Source: Streptomyces eurythermus (GTDB taxonomy: Bacteria; Actinomycetota; Actinomycetes; Streptomycetales; Streptomycetaceae). Taken from it: DNA of 64,000 nt. Position 1 is the first letter of the stretch. Every line of letters starts with the position of its first letter. The stretch spans positions 154,643 to 218,642 of the forward strand of contig NZ_BMSK01000018.1 of NCBI RefSeq assembly GCF_014649115.1. The letters run 5' to 3'. Positions 28,989-37,472 of the stretch are shown one piece after another. The notes under the pieces are model-generated. The model saw only the letters and a list, made by a program, of their open reading frames with translations. It had not been told where the DNA came from and ran no database searches. The position numbers and the translations under genes were made by a program.

Positions 28989-30518
28989 ATGGCATCTCGG
29001 CGGGACCAACTCAACGCCTACACCTTCGCGAAGCGCCGCATGCTCGCGTCGTTCGTGCAGTCGTCACCGGATGCCTCCGACGAAGGAGCGCCCCGGCCGC
29101 TGCGCGCCATCCTGCCCGGCGCGATCGTCGGCGTGGTCGTGCTCGCGGCCTTCGGTGCCTGGGGGATGTTCAAACCGACGGCCCCGCAGGGCTGGGACAC
29201 CCCCGGACAGAAGGTGATCATCGCCAGCAAGTCCACCACCCGGTACGTCGTCCTGAAGACCAAGGACAAGGTCCAGCTCCACCCGGTCCTCAACATGGCG
29301 TCGGCCAAGCTCGTCCTCGACACCCAGAGCGACGTCGACGTGGTCACCGTCGACGAGTCGGTCCTCGACAACGGCAAGATCCCGCACGGCGTCACCATCG
29401 GCATCCCCTACGCCCCCGACCGGCTGCCCTCCGGCAAGGAGGCCGGCGCGGCCAAGGAGTGGGCCGTGTGCGAGCGCCCGAGCGGCAGCGGCGGCTCCGT
29501 CCAGAAGGCCGCGTTCGTCCTGGCCGAACGGGACCGGGACAAGCTCCGGGGCGGCCGGCAGAAGCTGCGCGGCGGCGAACTCCTCTACGTCGCCACGCCG
29601 GACCAGAAGCAGTACGTGATCGACGCGCACGGCCGGGCCTACCCCGTGGACGCCGGCGACAGCCTCCTGCTCCAGACCATCGTGGGCGCCGACCGCACCC
29701 CGCAGCGGGTGACCAAGGAGTGGATCGACACCCTGCACCCGGGCGACCCGATCAGCTTCCCGTCGGTCACGGGGGCACCCGGCGCCGCCGCGAACGCCCC
29801 CGGCCAGCTGGACGCCCGGGCCAACCGCGTCGGCATGGTGCTGCGGGCGCCCGTCAACGGCCAGGAGCAGTACTTCGTCGTCCTGCCCGGCCGGGTCGCG
29901 CCCGTCTCCGACTTCGTCGCCCAGCTGCTGCTGGCCAGCACCGACCTGGTGAAGCTCGGCCAGGCCGGGCACGCCCAGGAGGTCAGCGCGGGCGCCATCA
30001 CCCGGGGCGAGCCGTTCGCCGCCGAGCACACCTGGCCCACCGAGAAGCCCAGCGCCGTCAACAACCCGGCGACGGCCGACGGCAGCCGCAACACCGTCTG
30101 CACCATCCTCAACCACGTCGACCCCGACACCGGCGCCACCACCCTGAGCACCTGGGCCGGCACCGACTTCCCCGCGGTGCTGCCCACCGGCTCCTCCAGC
30201 GCCTACGTCACCGCCGGCTCCGGCCAGCTCTACCGCCAGTTCCAGGGCCGGGAGACCAAGGCCGGCCCGGTCTTCCTGGTCACCGACACCGGCCTGCGCT
30301 ACGCGCTCCAGTCCAACGACGACAGCGCCGGCGTGGACAAGGGCATCGGCGTCAGCGACAAGCAGCGCAAGCAGCTCCAGCAGGAGGCCAAGCTCGCGCA
30401 GACCCGCCTCGGCTACGCCGACGTGAACCCCGCGCCCATCCCCGCGCCCTGGTCCAAGTTCCTGCCGACCGGCCCCCGCCTGTCGACCGCGGCCGCCCGC
30501 CAGCCGCAGGGCTCCTGA
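28989..30518 (+). CDS. eccB: Type VII secretion protein EccB
   Basis: EccB is a single-pass subunit of the ESX membrane complex with a large extracytoplasmic domain. The 509-aa product begins MASRRDQLNAYTFAKRRMLA, the conserved EccB N-terminus. It has one membrane helix (ILPGAIVGVVVLAAFGAWGM, about residues 41-60), and then R1-type repeats of the outer domain. Cysteines in AVCERP and NTVCTI could form the structural disulfide known in EccB. mycP follows after 11 bp, in one operon. Confidence 0.94.
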   Translation: MASRRDQLNAYTFAKRRMLASFVQSSPDASDEGAPRPLRAILPGAIVGVVVLAAFGAWGMFKPTAPQGWDTPGQKVIIASKSTTRYVVLKTKDKVQLHPVLNMASAKLVLDTQSDVDVVTVDESVLDNGKIPHGVTIGIPYAPDRLPSGKEAGAAKEWAVCERPSGSGGSVQKAAFVLAERDRDKLRGGRQKLRGGELLYVATPDQKQYVIDAHGRAYPVDAGDSLLLQTIVGADRTPQRVTKEWIDTLHPGDPISFPSVTGAPGAAANAPGQLDARANRVGMVLRAPVNGQEQYFVVLPGRVAPVSDFVAQLLLASTDLVKLGQAGHAQEVSAGAITRGEPFAAEHTWPTEKPSAVNNPATADGSRNTVCTILNHVDPDTGATTLSTWAGTDFPAVLPTGSSSAYVTAGSGQLYRQFQGRETKAGPVFLVTDTGLRYALQSNDDSAGVDKGIGVSDKQRKQLQQEAKLAQTRLGYADVNPAPIPAPWSKFLPTGPRLSTAAARQPQGS

Positions 30519-30529
30519 GGGGTACGCCG

Positions 30530-31774
30530 ATGACGTCCACGTCCCGCACCCGTACGACTCTCGTGGCGGCGACCGCAGCGGTGACCGCCACCCTGCTGAC
30601 GGCACCCGCGGCCACGGCGGACTCCGCCTCCGACCAGTGCACGTTCGACAAGACCAACCACAAGTACGCCGGCACGCCCTGGGCCCTGCAACGCGTCAAC
30701 CTGGACGAGCTGTGGACCCAGTCCAAGGGCAAGAACGTCAGGGTCGCTGTCATCGACACCGGCGTGGACACGGCCAACCCCCAGCTCGCGCACGCCGTCG
30801 ACGCCTCCCGGGGCGCCAACTTCCTGCCCACCAAGGACAAGAAGGGCCAGCCCCTCGACCGCGGCAACAACAAGGGCACGACCGACACCGTCGGGCACGG
30901 CACACGGGTGGCGGGCATCATCGCGGCCCGCCCCATGAAGGGCACCGGTTTCGTCGGCCTCGCCCCCGAGGCCACCATCATCCCGATCAAGCAGAACGAC
31001 GCGGACGGCAACGGCACGGCCACCACCCTCGCCCAGGCGATCCGGCACGCGATCCGGGTCAAGGCCGACGTCATCAACATCTCCCAGGACACCGCCAACG
31101 CCGCCTCCCCGGACCCCGACCTCCAGCGCTCGGTGAACGAGGCCCTGGCGGCCGGCATCGTCGTGGTCGCCTCGGCGGGCAACGACGGCCTGGGCGGCAA
31201 CCGGAAGAAGACGTACCCGGCGTCGTACCCGGGAGTCCTCGCGGTGGCGGCCTCGGACCGCAACAACGAACGCGCGGCCTTCTCCCAGTCCGGCGACTTC
31301 GTCGGCGTGGCGGCCCCGGGCGTCGACATGATCTCCACCGTCCCGAAGGGCGGCCACTGCCCGGACAACGGTACGAGTTTCTCCGCGCCCTACGTGGCCG
31401 GCGTGGCCGCGCTGATCAAGGCCAAGCACCAGAACTGGACGCCCCGGCAGATCGTGGCCCAGATCGAGCAGACCGCCGAACGCTCCATCGCCGGCCACGA
31501 CCCCCTGGTCGGCTGGGGCGTGGTGGACCCGGTCCGCGCCCTCACCGAGGACGACCACCCGATAGAGACCCCGCACCCCGACGCGGGCCTCACCCACGCG
31601 GAGGCACCCACCCCCGCCAAGCTCACCCTCGGCGAGACCCCACGCGAACGCACGGCCCGCATCGCGACCTACGTCGCCGTGGCCGTGGCGGTCCTGGTGG
31701 CGGCCCTGAGCGGCGGAGCGGTGGCGGTACGCGACGCCCGCCGCCGGCGCCGCGCCCTCCGGGAAGGCGCCTGA
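30530..31774 (+). CDS. mycP: Type VII secretion-associated serine protease, mycosin
   Basis: A 414-aa subtilisin-family membrane-anchored protease. It has a signal peptide (residues 1-30, ending ATA), the catalytic triad Asp76 (VIDTGVD), His123 (GHGTRVAG) and Ser283 (NGTSFSAP), oxyanion Asn218, and a C-terminal membrane helix (VAVAVAVLVAALSGGAVAV) with a basic tail. Mycosins process substrates and stabilise the ESX complex. It follows eccB and its stop overlaps the next start (TGATG... ATG at 31774). A second mycosin lies at 39333-40598. Confidence 0.95.
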   Translation: MTSTSRTRTTLVAATAAVTATLLTAPAATADSASDQCTFDKTNHKYAGTPWALQRVNLDELWTQSKGKNVRVAVIDTGVDTANPQLAHAVDASRGANFLPTKDKKGQPLDRGNNKGTTDTVGHGTRVAGIIAARPMKGTGFVGLAPEATIIPIKQNDADGNGTATTLAQAIRHAIRVKADVINISQDTANAASPDPDLQRSVNEALAAGIVVVASAGNDGLGGNRKKTYPASYPGVLAVAASDRNNERAAFSQSGDFVGVAAPGVDMISTVPKGGHCPDNGTSFSAPYVAGVAALIKAKHQNWTPRQIVAQIEQTAERSIAGHDPLVGWGVVDPVRALTEDDHPIETPHPDAGLTHAEAPTPAKLTLGETPRERTARIATYVAVAVAVLVAALSGGAVAVRDARRRRRALREGA

Positions 31775-32382
31775 TGGACACGCTGGACAAGATGAACGTG
31801 CTGAGCCTCGTCCTGTCCGCCGTGCTCGTGGCCATGGCCTGCGTGAAGTCGGACCGGGTGCGCTCCTGGCGCGCGAACATCAACCCGTCGGCACCCGACC
31901 TGCCCGACTCCGCCTTCGTCGCCGCCCGAATCCTCTTCCTGACCCTGGCGGGCATTGGCGTCTACACGGCCGTCCAGGGCTTCGGCGTCTCCGACGACGC
32001 CTCCTGGAGCGACGGCGAACTCACCAGCGCGGTCCAGCAGACGACCGACGACCTGAACGGCTACACCTTCCAGGCCGACGACTCGGGCACCCCGCTCGCG
32101 TTCCCCGGCTACGCGTCCCTGATCGAGGACAAGGTCCTCGAGCACGGCGGCGGCGACGCCCCCGGCTACGGGGTGACGGTGGACCCGGCCGAGACCAACA
32201 CGCCCGCGAAGGCATCCTTCACCATCACCGCCGACGGCACGGACACCGCCTTCTGCACCCACCTCACCCGCACCCGCTCCAAGAAGGACGACTACACCCC
32301 ACCGGGCATCACAGGCGGCGAAGGCACCCTGACCTACCAGGGCTACCGCCTCACCACGTCCCTGGAAAAGGGCGAGTGCTGA
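31774..32382 (+). CDS. T7SS-associated two-helix membrane protein
   Basis: A 202-aa protein with membrane helices at about residues 8-24 and 48-66, and an extracytoplasmic domain of about 135 residues carrying two Cys (FCTHL and the C-terminal GEC), possibly a disulfide. It is coupled to mycP by a one-base overlap, so it is likely a partner of the eccB-mycP membrane complex. No family is recognised. Confidence 0.85.
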   Translation: MDTLDKMNVLSLVLSAVLVAMACVKSDRVRSWRANINPSAPDLPDSAFVAARILFLTLAGIGVYTAVQGFGVSDDASWSDGELTSAVQQTTDDLNGYTFQADDSGTPLAFPGYASLIEDKVLEHGGGDAPGYGVTVDPAETNTPAKASFTITADGTDTAFCTHLTRTRSKKDDYTPPGITGGEGTLTYQGYRLTTSLEKGEC

Positions 32383-32500
32383 CGAAGACCGCGCCCACAT
32401 CCCACCCAAAAGAGCGAACCAACAACGACCCGGACCAGACAGGACCACCGACGTTACGCACAGCCCGCGACCGCGACGGCCGACCGGGCCGGAGGCATGT

Positions 32501-33119
32501 TCACCCCGCCACCTTGGCCGGCGCATCACACTTCGCCTGCTGGTGCGCGAACACCGCGGCGTTGCGCGCGAGTGAGACCAACCCTTCACGTGCCTCGGCA
32601 TCGCCGGCACCACTGCGCTGCTTGAGCTCCACGACGACGCTCAGATGCTCACGGGGGCCTTTGGCACGGCACGGGACGTAAATGGCGGCGATCCTCCCCG
32701 AAGCGACCGCCTTGTCACCGGCCTGGAACGACGTCACGTCCGAGGACACCGAGGCATTCGCGACCACGTCCTGCACCCATTCATCGGCCTTGTCGTAGCG
32801 CACCATCTCGGCAGTCGCCACGAGGAGCATCTTCCCGTCACCGTTGACGAAGCAGGACGTCTCGTACGTGCGGTCGGTGTCGTCGGTGCGACGGTGCATG
32901 AACTGGTCGTCGAAGGAGTACGAGGACTTGTCGGGCAGAACCTTCCGCAACGCGTCAGTCGACCCGGTGAGGTTCCCAGAGTCTTACAGACAGCCGAGGC
33001 CCTAATCTCGCCGCCTCCTCTTCGAATGGGGCAGCGCCGTATGCGTAGGTGAGCCCGAAACCAAGCCCCACACCACTTATGGCGCTGCCGGCGAGTGAAA
33101 GCAATGATCGGTCAACCAT
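32501..33119 (-). pseudogene. Frameshifted membrane-anchored protein of the cargo operon
   Basis: From ATG 33119 on the minus strand the reading frame gives MVDRSLLSLAGSAISGVGLG, a likely signal-anchor helix, then an acidic stretch (AAPFEEEAARLG), and soon runs into a stop at 32955-32957 (54 aa). The rest of a normal-looking soluble domain (DSGNLTGSTDALRKVLPDKS ... VFAHQQAKCDAPAKVAG) is in another frame from about 32983 to 32501 and has no upstream ATG or GTG in that frame, only a TTG at 32950. A single indel near 32985-33005 would join them. An annotator could instead call the 149-aa TTG ORF. It follows a lipoprotein gene and is the last gene of the group. Confidence 0.72.
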
Positions 33120-33158
33120 TGCAGTCACGGTCCTCTTGCGGGAGTGGTAAACGAGTAC

Positions 33159-33716
33159 TTATGAGCACTCGCGGGACCGCTTCACTGCGTCGGTGAAGGC
33201 GGCCGACAAATTCTTCATGGCAGCGGTGTCGCCGAGATCCGAGTCATTGACCTGGATCGAGGTGTACAACAGATGTCGGGCGTGGACCGGGTTCTTACAT
33301 CCTTTGACCAGCTTGACGGCACCTGTGCTGGCATAGAAGAAGTCATCGTCAGTCGACTGTGCCGATTTTTCGGTCTCCGGGTTGGCTGTGACGACAGTCG
33401 AGACATCGACGTCATCCTCCCACCACTGGAGGTCCGCCATCACCGCCCATGTGCCATCCACATCCACCCGGCACATTTTCCTGGAGGGTACTGGACGCGA
33501 TTCCCCGACCTTGACCGTGTTACCCGCCGGAAGGAACGGAGAAAGTAGGCCCGGGTTCACCGGCACACCACACAGGGCCTTGGGCACGGCGTATTCCTTC
33601 TTCGGTGCCGGCTCCGAGCACGCGGCCACCAAGCCGAGCACTGTAATGACCGTCGCGCCCGCCATGACTCCAGTACGCTTACACCCGACCTTCTTCGGCC
33701 GACTCGATGTCGGCAT
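33159..33716 (-). CDS. Lipoprotein of the T7SS cargo operon
   Basis: A 185-aa protein with a lipoprotein signal (MAGATVITVLGLVAAC, lipobox VAAC). The mature part has cysteines in KALCGVPV, RKMCRVDV, VKGCKNP and the C-terminal RECS, suggesting two disulfides, and ends with a helix (NLSAAFTDAVKRSRECS). The ATG overlaps the stop of the 766-aa gene upstream (TAATG), so they are coupled. An accessory or immunity role toward that protein is possible but is inference. GC is lower than in the core genes. Confidence 0.82.
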   Translation of the reverse strand: MPTSSRPKKVGCKRTGVMAGATVITVLGLVAACSEPAPKKEYAVPKALCGVPVNPGLLSPFLPAGNTVKVGESRPVPSRKMCRVDVDGTWAVMADLQWWEDDVDVSTVVTANPETEKSAQSTDDDFFYASTGAVKLVKGCKNPVHARHLLYTSIQVNDSDLGDTAAMKNLSAAFTDAVKRSRECS

Positions 33717-36016
33717 TAGATGTCCGTGATGAGCTCGGGGCCAACTTGCTGCATGTAATTTCCACCTTCCAAGAACCCCTTGGAGGAGGAATCCTCCGCC
33801 CAGGAAGCGACGTCATCAGTGTTGGCGATATGGTAGGCGGTGGCTGTGTCGAAAGCGGCCTTCCTGGTGTACTTCATGTTGTTCGCGTTGCCGAACTGCC
33901 AGTTCTCCCCCATCTTGGGGCCAGCATTTTCCTTGGCGTCGCCCTCGGCGTCCTTGAAGAGCTCCTCAAGCATCATGCTGGTTCCGGTTCCAGCGGCGCC
34001 GCCGACTCCAGCGCCCACTGCCGGAGACGCAATGAAGGAAGTTCCCACGCCGACGCCGGTACCGACCGTCCCAGAGATGAAATTCTTCCACTGGGCAACC
34101 GAGTGGTCGAAGTCTTTGTCCTTGGCTTCGGCAGGGCCTGCGACCGCTTCGTTCCGACCCATGGCCAAGGTCCCGGAAACTTGGCCGGAGTGCCGCCCGA
34201 TGTCCCGCACTGTGAGTTCCAGGTCATGGTGCGGACGTTCACTTTCGGGTAGGTCGGGATTCAGGTGGTATTCCATCAGCTTGCCCATGTAATTCTTCTG
34301 GCCTACTTCCACGGCCGCGTATCCCTTCGGGTCCTGGCCGACGGCGAAGAGGAAGCGCGTCACTTCGCGACGGTCGAGTTCGGCCTCCGAGCCTTGGACC
34401 GGGTACAGCTTTTGAATTCGGTCCCAAGCGGCCCGATCGTCCGCGTCACCCTTCTCGGGATGCTGATCCACATCGGTCATCGCGCGGTCGATGTCCGGAA
34501 GGTATTCGGAGGCGATCTGGCCGATACTGTCCGACATGTAACCGTGATCGGTGAGGCGTCCATTGTCGTCCGAGACCGAAGACACGATGCTCTCGAACAG
34601 TTTGGCCTGTCCCGGAGTATGCGCCGGAGTGTCGGCGGTGGGTAGCTCACCCGCAGGATGTCCTGTGGCGGCCGCTTCCAGGGCCGAGGCCAGATTGTTG
34701 CGGCCGTCCGTGCTCTCGCCACGGCTCAGGTCGCTGTTGCTCTCATGCGGCCAGTGACGGTCCTCGAAGAGGTACTTGAAGTTGGAGACGGCGGTCTTGT
34801 GGTCCCCGTCCTTCGGGATGAAGTCGTCGTTGAAGAAGTCGGTCGCGGCGTCAGGGTTGTTCGAGAGGCCCTTGAGGTAGCCCGACAAGGGGTCGAAGCC
34901 GGAGTCACCCTTCATATGGTTGAGATAGGGACTGAATCCCATCCGCTGCCAGGCCGTGGTCTTTCCGTCATGCGTGAACTTCCGCTCTGTCTCCATGAGG
35001 CTCTTGCCGTACTGCTTCATGAAGTCGTCGTCGTAATCACCGACGCGCATGAGGTTGCTCATGACCTGGAACCCGAGCAGGCCGCCGCGCTTGCCACCGA
35101 CCTCCTGGTCGCCGATGTCGACCATGCGCCGCTTCCACTCGGTCATGTCGGCCGTGTCGCTCTGGCTCGCCGTGGCGAGCGTGAGGCCGAGGTTCTTCTG
35201 GAGCTCTCCCAACTGGTCGCGACGGTCGTGGCCGATGTCCCAGGCGACCTGGGGGTCACTGACGTTGGCCCAGAAGGACAACGTCTTGTCCGGCCCGAGG
35301 TCCTTCGCGAACCGCTCCGAGAACAGCGGGTCATCGTGGTACTTCTTGAGTCCCGCGTTGAGCCGGTCGAAGTCCTTCACCGACAGGTCGTCGATGTTCT
35401 TCTTGGCCAGCTTCGCCAACTCGTCGGCTTCCTTGACGGCCGCTGCCGCGCTGTCCCGGTCCTTGTAACTGGCGTCCGAGAACCCCATCCGGGCCTGGTC
35501 GACGATCGCCATGAGAACGTCCTTGGCAGAGTTGTCGCTCTCCGTGGCCTTGCTGAGGATGCCCTGGATCTCGTCGCGGAGGTCGTCGACGTCCTTCTGG
35601 TTGGTCGCGCTCTTGTTGCCGCTCGGGTCCGAGCTCCAGTCGGGCCGCGTGTTGCCCATGACCGTGAACTTGCCGCCGCCCGCGTCGACGACGGTCAGGT
35701 TCTTCTTCTGGCCACGCGAGACGGCGTCCGTCAGCTGCTGGTGGAACGTCTTCAGCTCGTCCCGGGTGTCGAGCAGGATCTTGTGGATGGTGGTGGCCTG
35801 CGTGTGGGCGTCGCCGAACTCACCGGCCGTCTTCCCGATGAACTGCTTCGAGACCTGGGCGTTCACACCGGCCCAGTCGGCCGCGTTGGCGGCCTTGTGC
35901 AGATCATCTTCGGCGTCCTTCTTCAGGTCCGCCAGGTGCTTCACCAGTGTCGACCAGTCGCTGACGGCGTCGTCGAGGAGCTTGAAGTTGGCGTGGTAGA
36001 GAGCGTTGAAGTCCAT
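33716..36016 (-). CDS. Large WXG/LXG-like putative T7SS substrate (DUF6571-like)
   Basis: A 766-aa protein. The first 110 residues are helical and contain a W-A-G turn at 48-50 (AADWAGVNAQV), like the WXG hairpin of ESX substrates. The middle is a long helical region that resembles DUF6571 proteins (NNLASALEAAATGHPAGELP). Near the C-terminus is a Gly-rich hydrophobic stretch (GTVGTGVGVGTSFIASPAVG) that could insert into a membrane. No signal peptide is present, as expected for T7SS export. It follows a WXG-like gene by 66 bp and is coupled to a lipoprotein gene. A toxin or surface-effector role is plausible but unproven. Confidence 0.85.
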   Translation of the reverse strand: MDFNALYHANFKLLDDAVSDWSTLVKHLADLKKDAEDDLHKAANAADWAGVNAQVSKQFIGKTAGEFGDAHTQATTIHKILLDTRDELKTFHQQLTDAVSRGQKKNLTVVDAGGGKFTVMGNTRPDWSSDPSGNKSATNQKDVDDLRDEIQGILSKATESDNSAKDVLMAIVDQARMGFSDASYKDRDSAAAAVKEADELAKLAKKNIDDLSVKDFDRLNAGLKKYHDDPLFSERFAKDLGPDKTLSFWANVSDPQVAWDIGHDRRDQLGELQKNLGLTLATASQSDTADMTEWKRRMVDIGDQEVGGKRGGLLGFQVMSNLMRVGDYDDDFMKQYGKSLMETERKFTHDGKTTAWQRMGFSPYLNHMKGDSGFDPLSGYLKGLSNNPDAATDFFNDDFIPKDGDHKTAVSNFKYLFEDRHWPHESNSDLSRGESTDGRNNLASALEAAATGHPAGELPTADTPAHTPGQAKLFESIVSSVSDDNGRLTDHGYMSDSIGQIASEYLPDIDRAMTDVDQHPEKGDADDRAAWDRIQKLYPVQGSEAELDRREVTRFLFAVGQDPKGYAAVEVGQKNYMGKLMEYHLNPDLPESERPHHDLELTVRDIGRHSGQVSGTLAMGRNEAVAGPAEAKDKDFDHSVAQWKNFISGTVGTGVGVGTSFIASPAVGAGVGGAAGTGTSMMLEELFKDAEGDAKENAGPKMGENWQFGNANNMKYTRKAAFDTATAYHIANTDDVASWAEDSSSKGFLEGGNYMQQVGPELITDI

Positions 36017-36082
36017 TGGTGCTCGTCCCAGGGATAGCGTGTCGGCGGTGTGATCGTCTGCGTCGTCAACAACCCGACGCCG

Positions 36083-36604
36083 CTACTCCTTCTTCTTGCC
36101 CTTGTCCTTGCCGTCGTCCCCGTAGTCGTTCTTCTCGCCCGGCGCCCCCACCCGTTCGTCGAACCCGTCGTCCAGGGCGTCGATGCTGCTCATCTGCCGC
36201 TGGATGTAGTGCTCGTCGTTCGCGTGCACGGCCTTGGTGGTCTGCATGTGGTTGGAGATCTGGGCGCAGGCGTCCATCAGGGACTTCAACTGCTCTTCCC
36301 AGCGGTTCGACACGTGCTGGAGGCCGGCGCCGAGGGCGAAGCCCTGCTTGGTGAGGTCGCCGGCCGCGGAGTCGCTGCTCGGGGTCGCCACACGGGCCTT
36401 GTCCCACAACTGGTCGTACAGGTGGTGGGCGGCGCTGCCGATCTTCTCCAGGTCCTTGTGACCGACCTTGAGGTCACCGGTCTTGCTGGGGATGACATAG
36501 GGGCCGTACGTACCACCGCCCCCGTCGACATGGTTGAGCTGCATATGTGCCGACTGCCCCTGGGCAGCCTGCGCCTTGAGCTGCTCCCATTCGTCCCATG
36601 CCAT
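36083..36604 (-). CDS. WXG-like small protein, first gene of the cargo operon
   Basis: A 173-aa helical protein beginning MAWDEWEQLKAQAAQ, with NRWEEQLKSLMDACAQISNH in the middle and a strongly basic tail (KDKGKKKE). The start ATG 36604 is preferred over a longer N-terminal extension, because GGAAGGGG lies just upstream. Size, helicity and position suggest an Esx-like partner of the 766-aa protein downstream, though the classic WXG spacing is weak. It is divergent from the plus-strand substrate genes. Confidence 0.8.
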   Translation of the reverse strand: MAWDEWEQLKAQAAQGQSAHMQLNHVDGGGGTYGPYVIPSKTGDLKVGHKDLEKIGSAAHHLYDQLWDKARVATPSSDSAAGDLTKQGFALGAGLQHVSNRWEEQLKSLMDACAQISNHMQTTKAVHANDEHYIQRQMSSIDALDDGFDERVGAPGEKNDYGDDGKDKGKKKE

Positions 36605-37034
36605 GGAAGGGCCCCTTCCCCCGCGGTTAGTCCGGTGCCGGCACAACCTAGCAACCAACGCCATGGAAAATTTGCGCCATGTCCGCTATGTGCGACCTGT
36701 CGGACGTGAAAATTCGGCGGAGGGTACAGCTCAGGGGCGTGGTTCCGGGATTGCGACGCCCCGGTCCAGGCCACTCGGACAGCTTCGGCCGCCGTGCGCG
36801 TGTGAAGCTTCTGCGTAGAAAACGAAACCCTTCTGTCGTTATTGACCGCCTTGTCGGAATCCGGTGGCTCATGAGTCGGTCACTTCGGGACAGCTTCGCA
36901 ACTGAACCGTCGCATAGTTCAGTTGGCCGCCATTTCGGCAGTGACTACAGTGGTCCGCGACGGACCGGTGGTGCGGCCGGGTGCCGGCCCGGTCCGTCCA
37001 GCTCTACCAACGGGGAAACGGGGAAGGGGTCGCG
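36605..37034. promoter_or_regulatory. Divergent regulatory region between T7SS cargo operons
   Basis: A 430-bp gene-free interval between two divergent sets of T7SS-type genes. It is noticeably richer in A+T than its surroundings (for example GAAAATTTGCG near 36665 and GTGAAAATTCGG near 36706). It must contain promoters for both directions, but I cannot assign hexamers with confidence. Confidence 0.4.
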
Positions 37035-37472
37035 GTGGGCGACGGTGGCGGCTCGGGCATGAGGCGCGGCATCGATGCGCTGCAGGAGTTCAAGAACAAG
37101 CTCGACGGCGCGCTGAAGGACTTCGAGGGCGGGCAAGGTGGTCCGTCCCAGATCGCGCAGCAGACGCTCAGCCGGTCGTCGTTCGGAGGCACGAATGCCC
37201 CGTTCGACGAGGCGACCGATCTGCACACGGCCTACGAGACCGTGCACTCACGCCTCACTCACCTTTCGAAGACCCTGGGAATGCACATCGAGGCCCTGAA
37301 GCTGGCCTCGCACTCGGCGGATGCCACCTATGACGGGACCGAGGCCGAGGTCCACCGTCGGTTCTGGAAGATCCGTACGGAACTCGACGCGCAGTACCAG
37401 GACGAGGTGCAGAAGGCCGCCGGCAAGCAGAGGGCGGAAGGCAAGTCGACGGGGAAGACGGACCTCACGTGA
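37035..37472 (+). CDS. Small WXG-like protein, partner of the Pro-rich substrate
   Basis: A 145-aa protein made mostly of two long helices (GIDALQEFKNKLDGALKDF and AYETVHSRLTHLSKTLGMHI) with a charged C-terminus (FWKIRTELDAQYQDEVQKAA). The GTG at 37035 follows GGGGAAGGGG and is the preferred start; an ATG at 37059 is an alternative. Its stop overlaps the GTG of the 612-aa gene (GTGA), a PE/PPE-like pairing of a small helical protein with a large one. Function is inferred from context only. Confidence 0.8.
   Translation: MGDGGGSGMRRGIDALQEFKNKLDGALKDFEGGQGGPSQIAQQTLSRSSFGGTNAPFDEATDLHTAYETVHSRLTHLSKTLGMHIEALKLASHSADATYDGTEAEVHRRFWKIRTELDAQYQDEVQKAAGKQRAEGKSTGKTDLT

Noticed and set aside
36534..37062. 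Small ORFs in the divergent T7SS intergenic region
   Set aside because: Both strands give unconserved Arg/Pro/Ser products, no ribosome binding sites, and they overlap the needed promoter zone.
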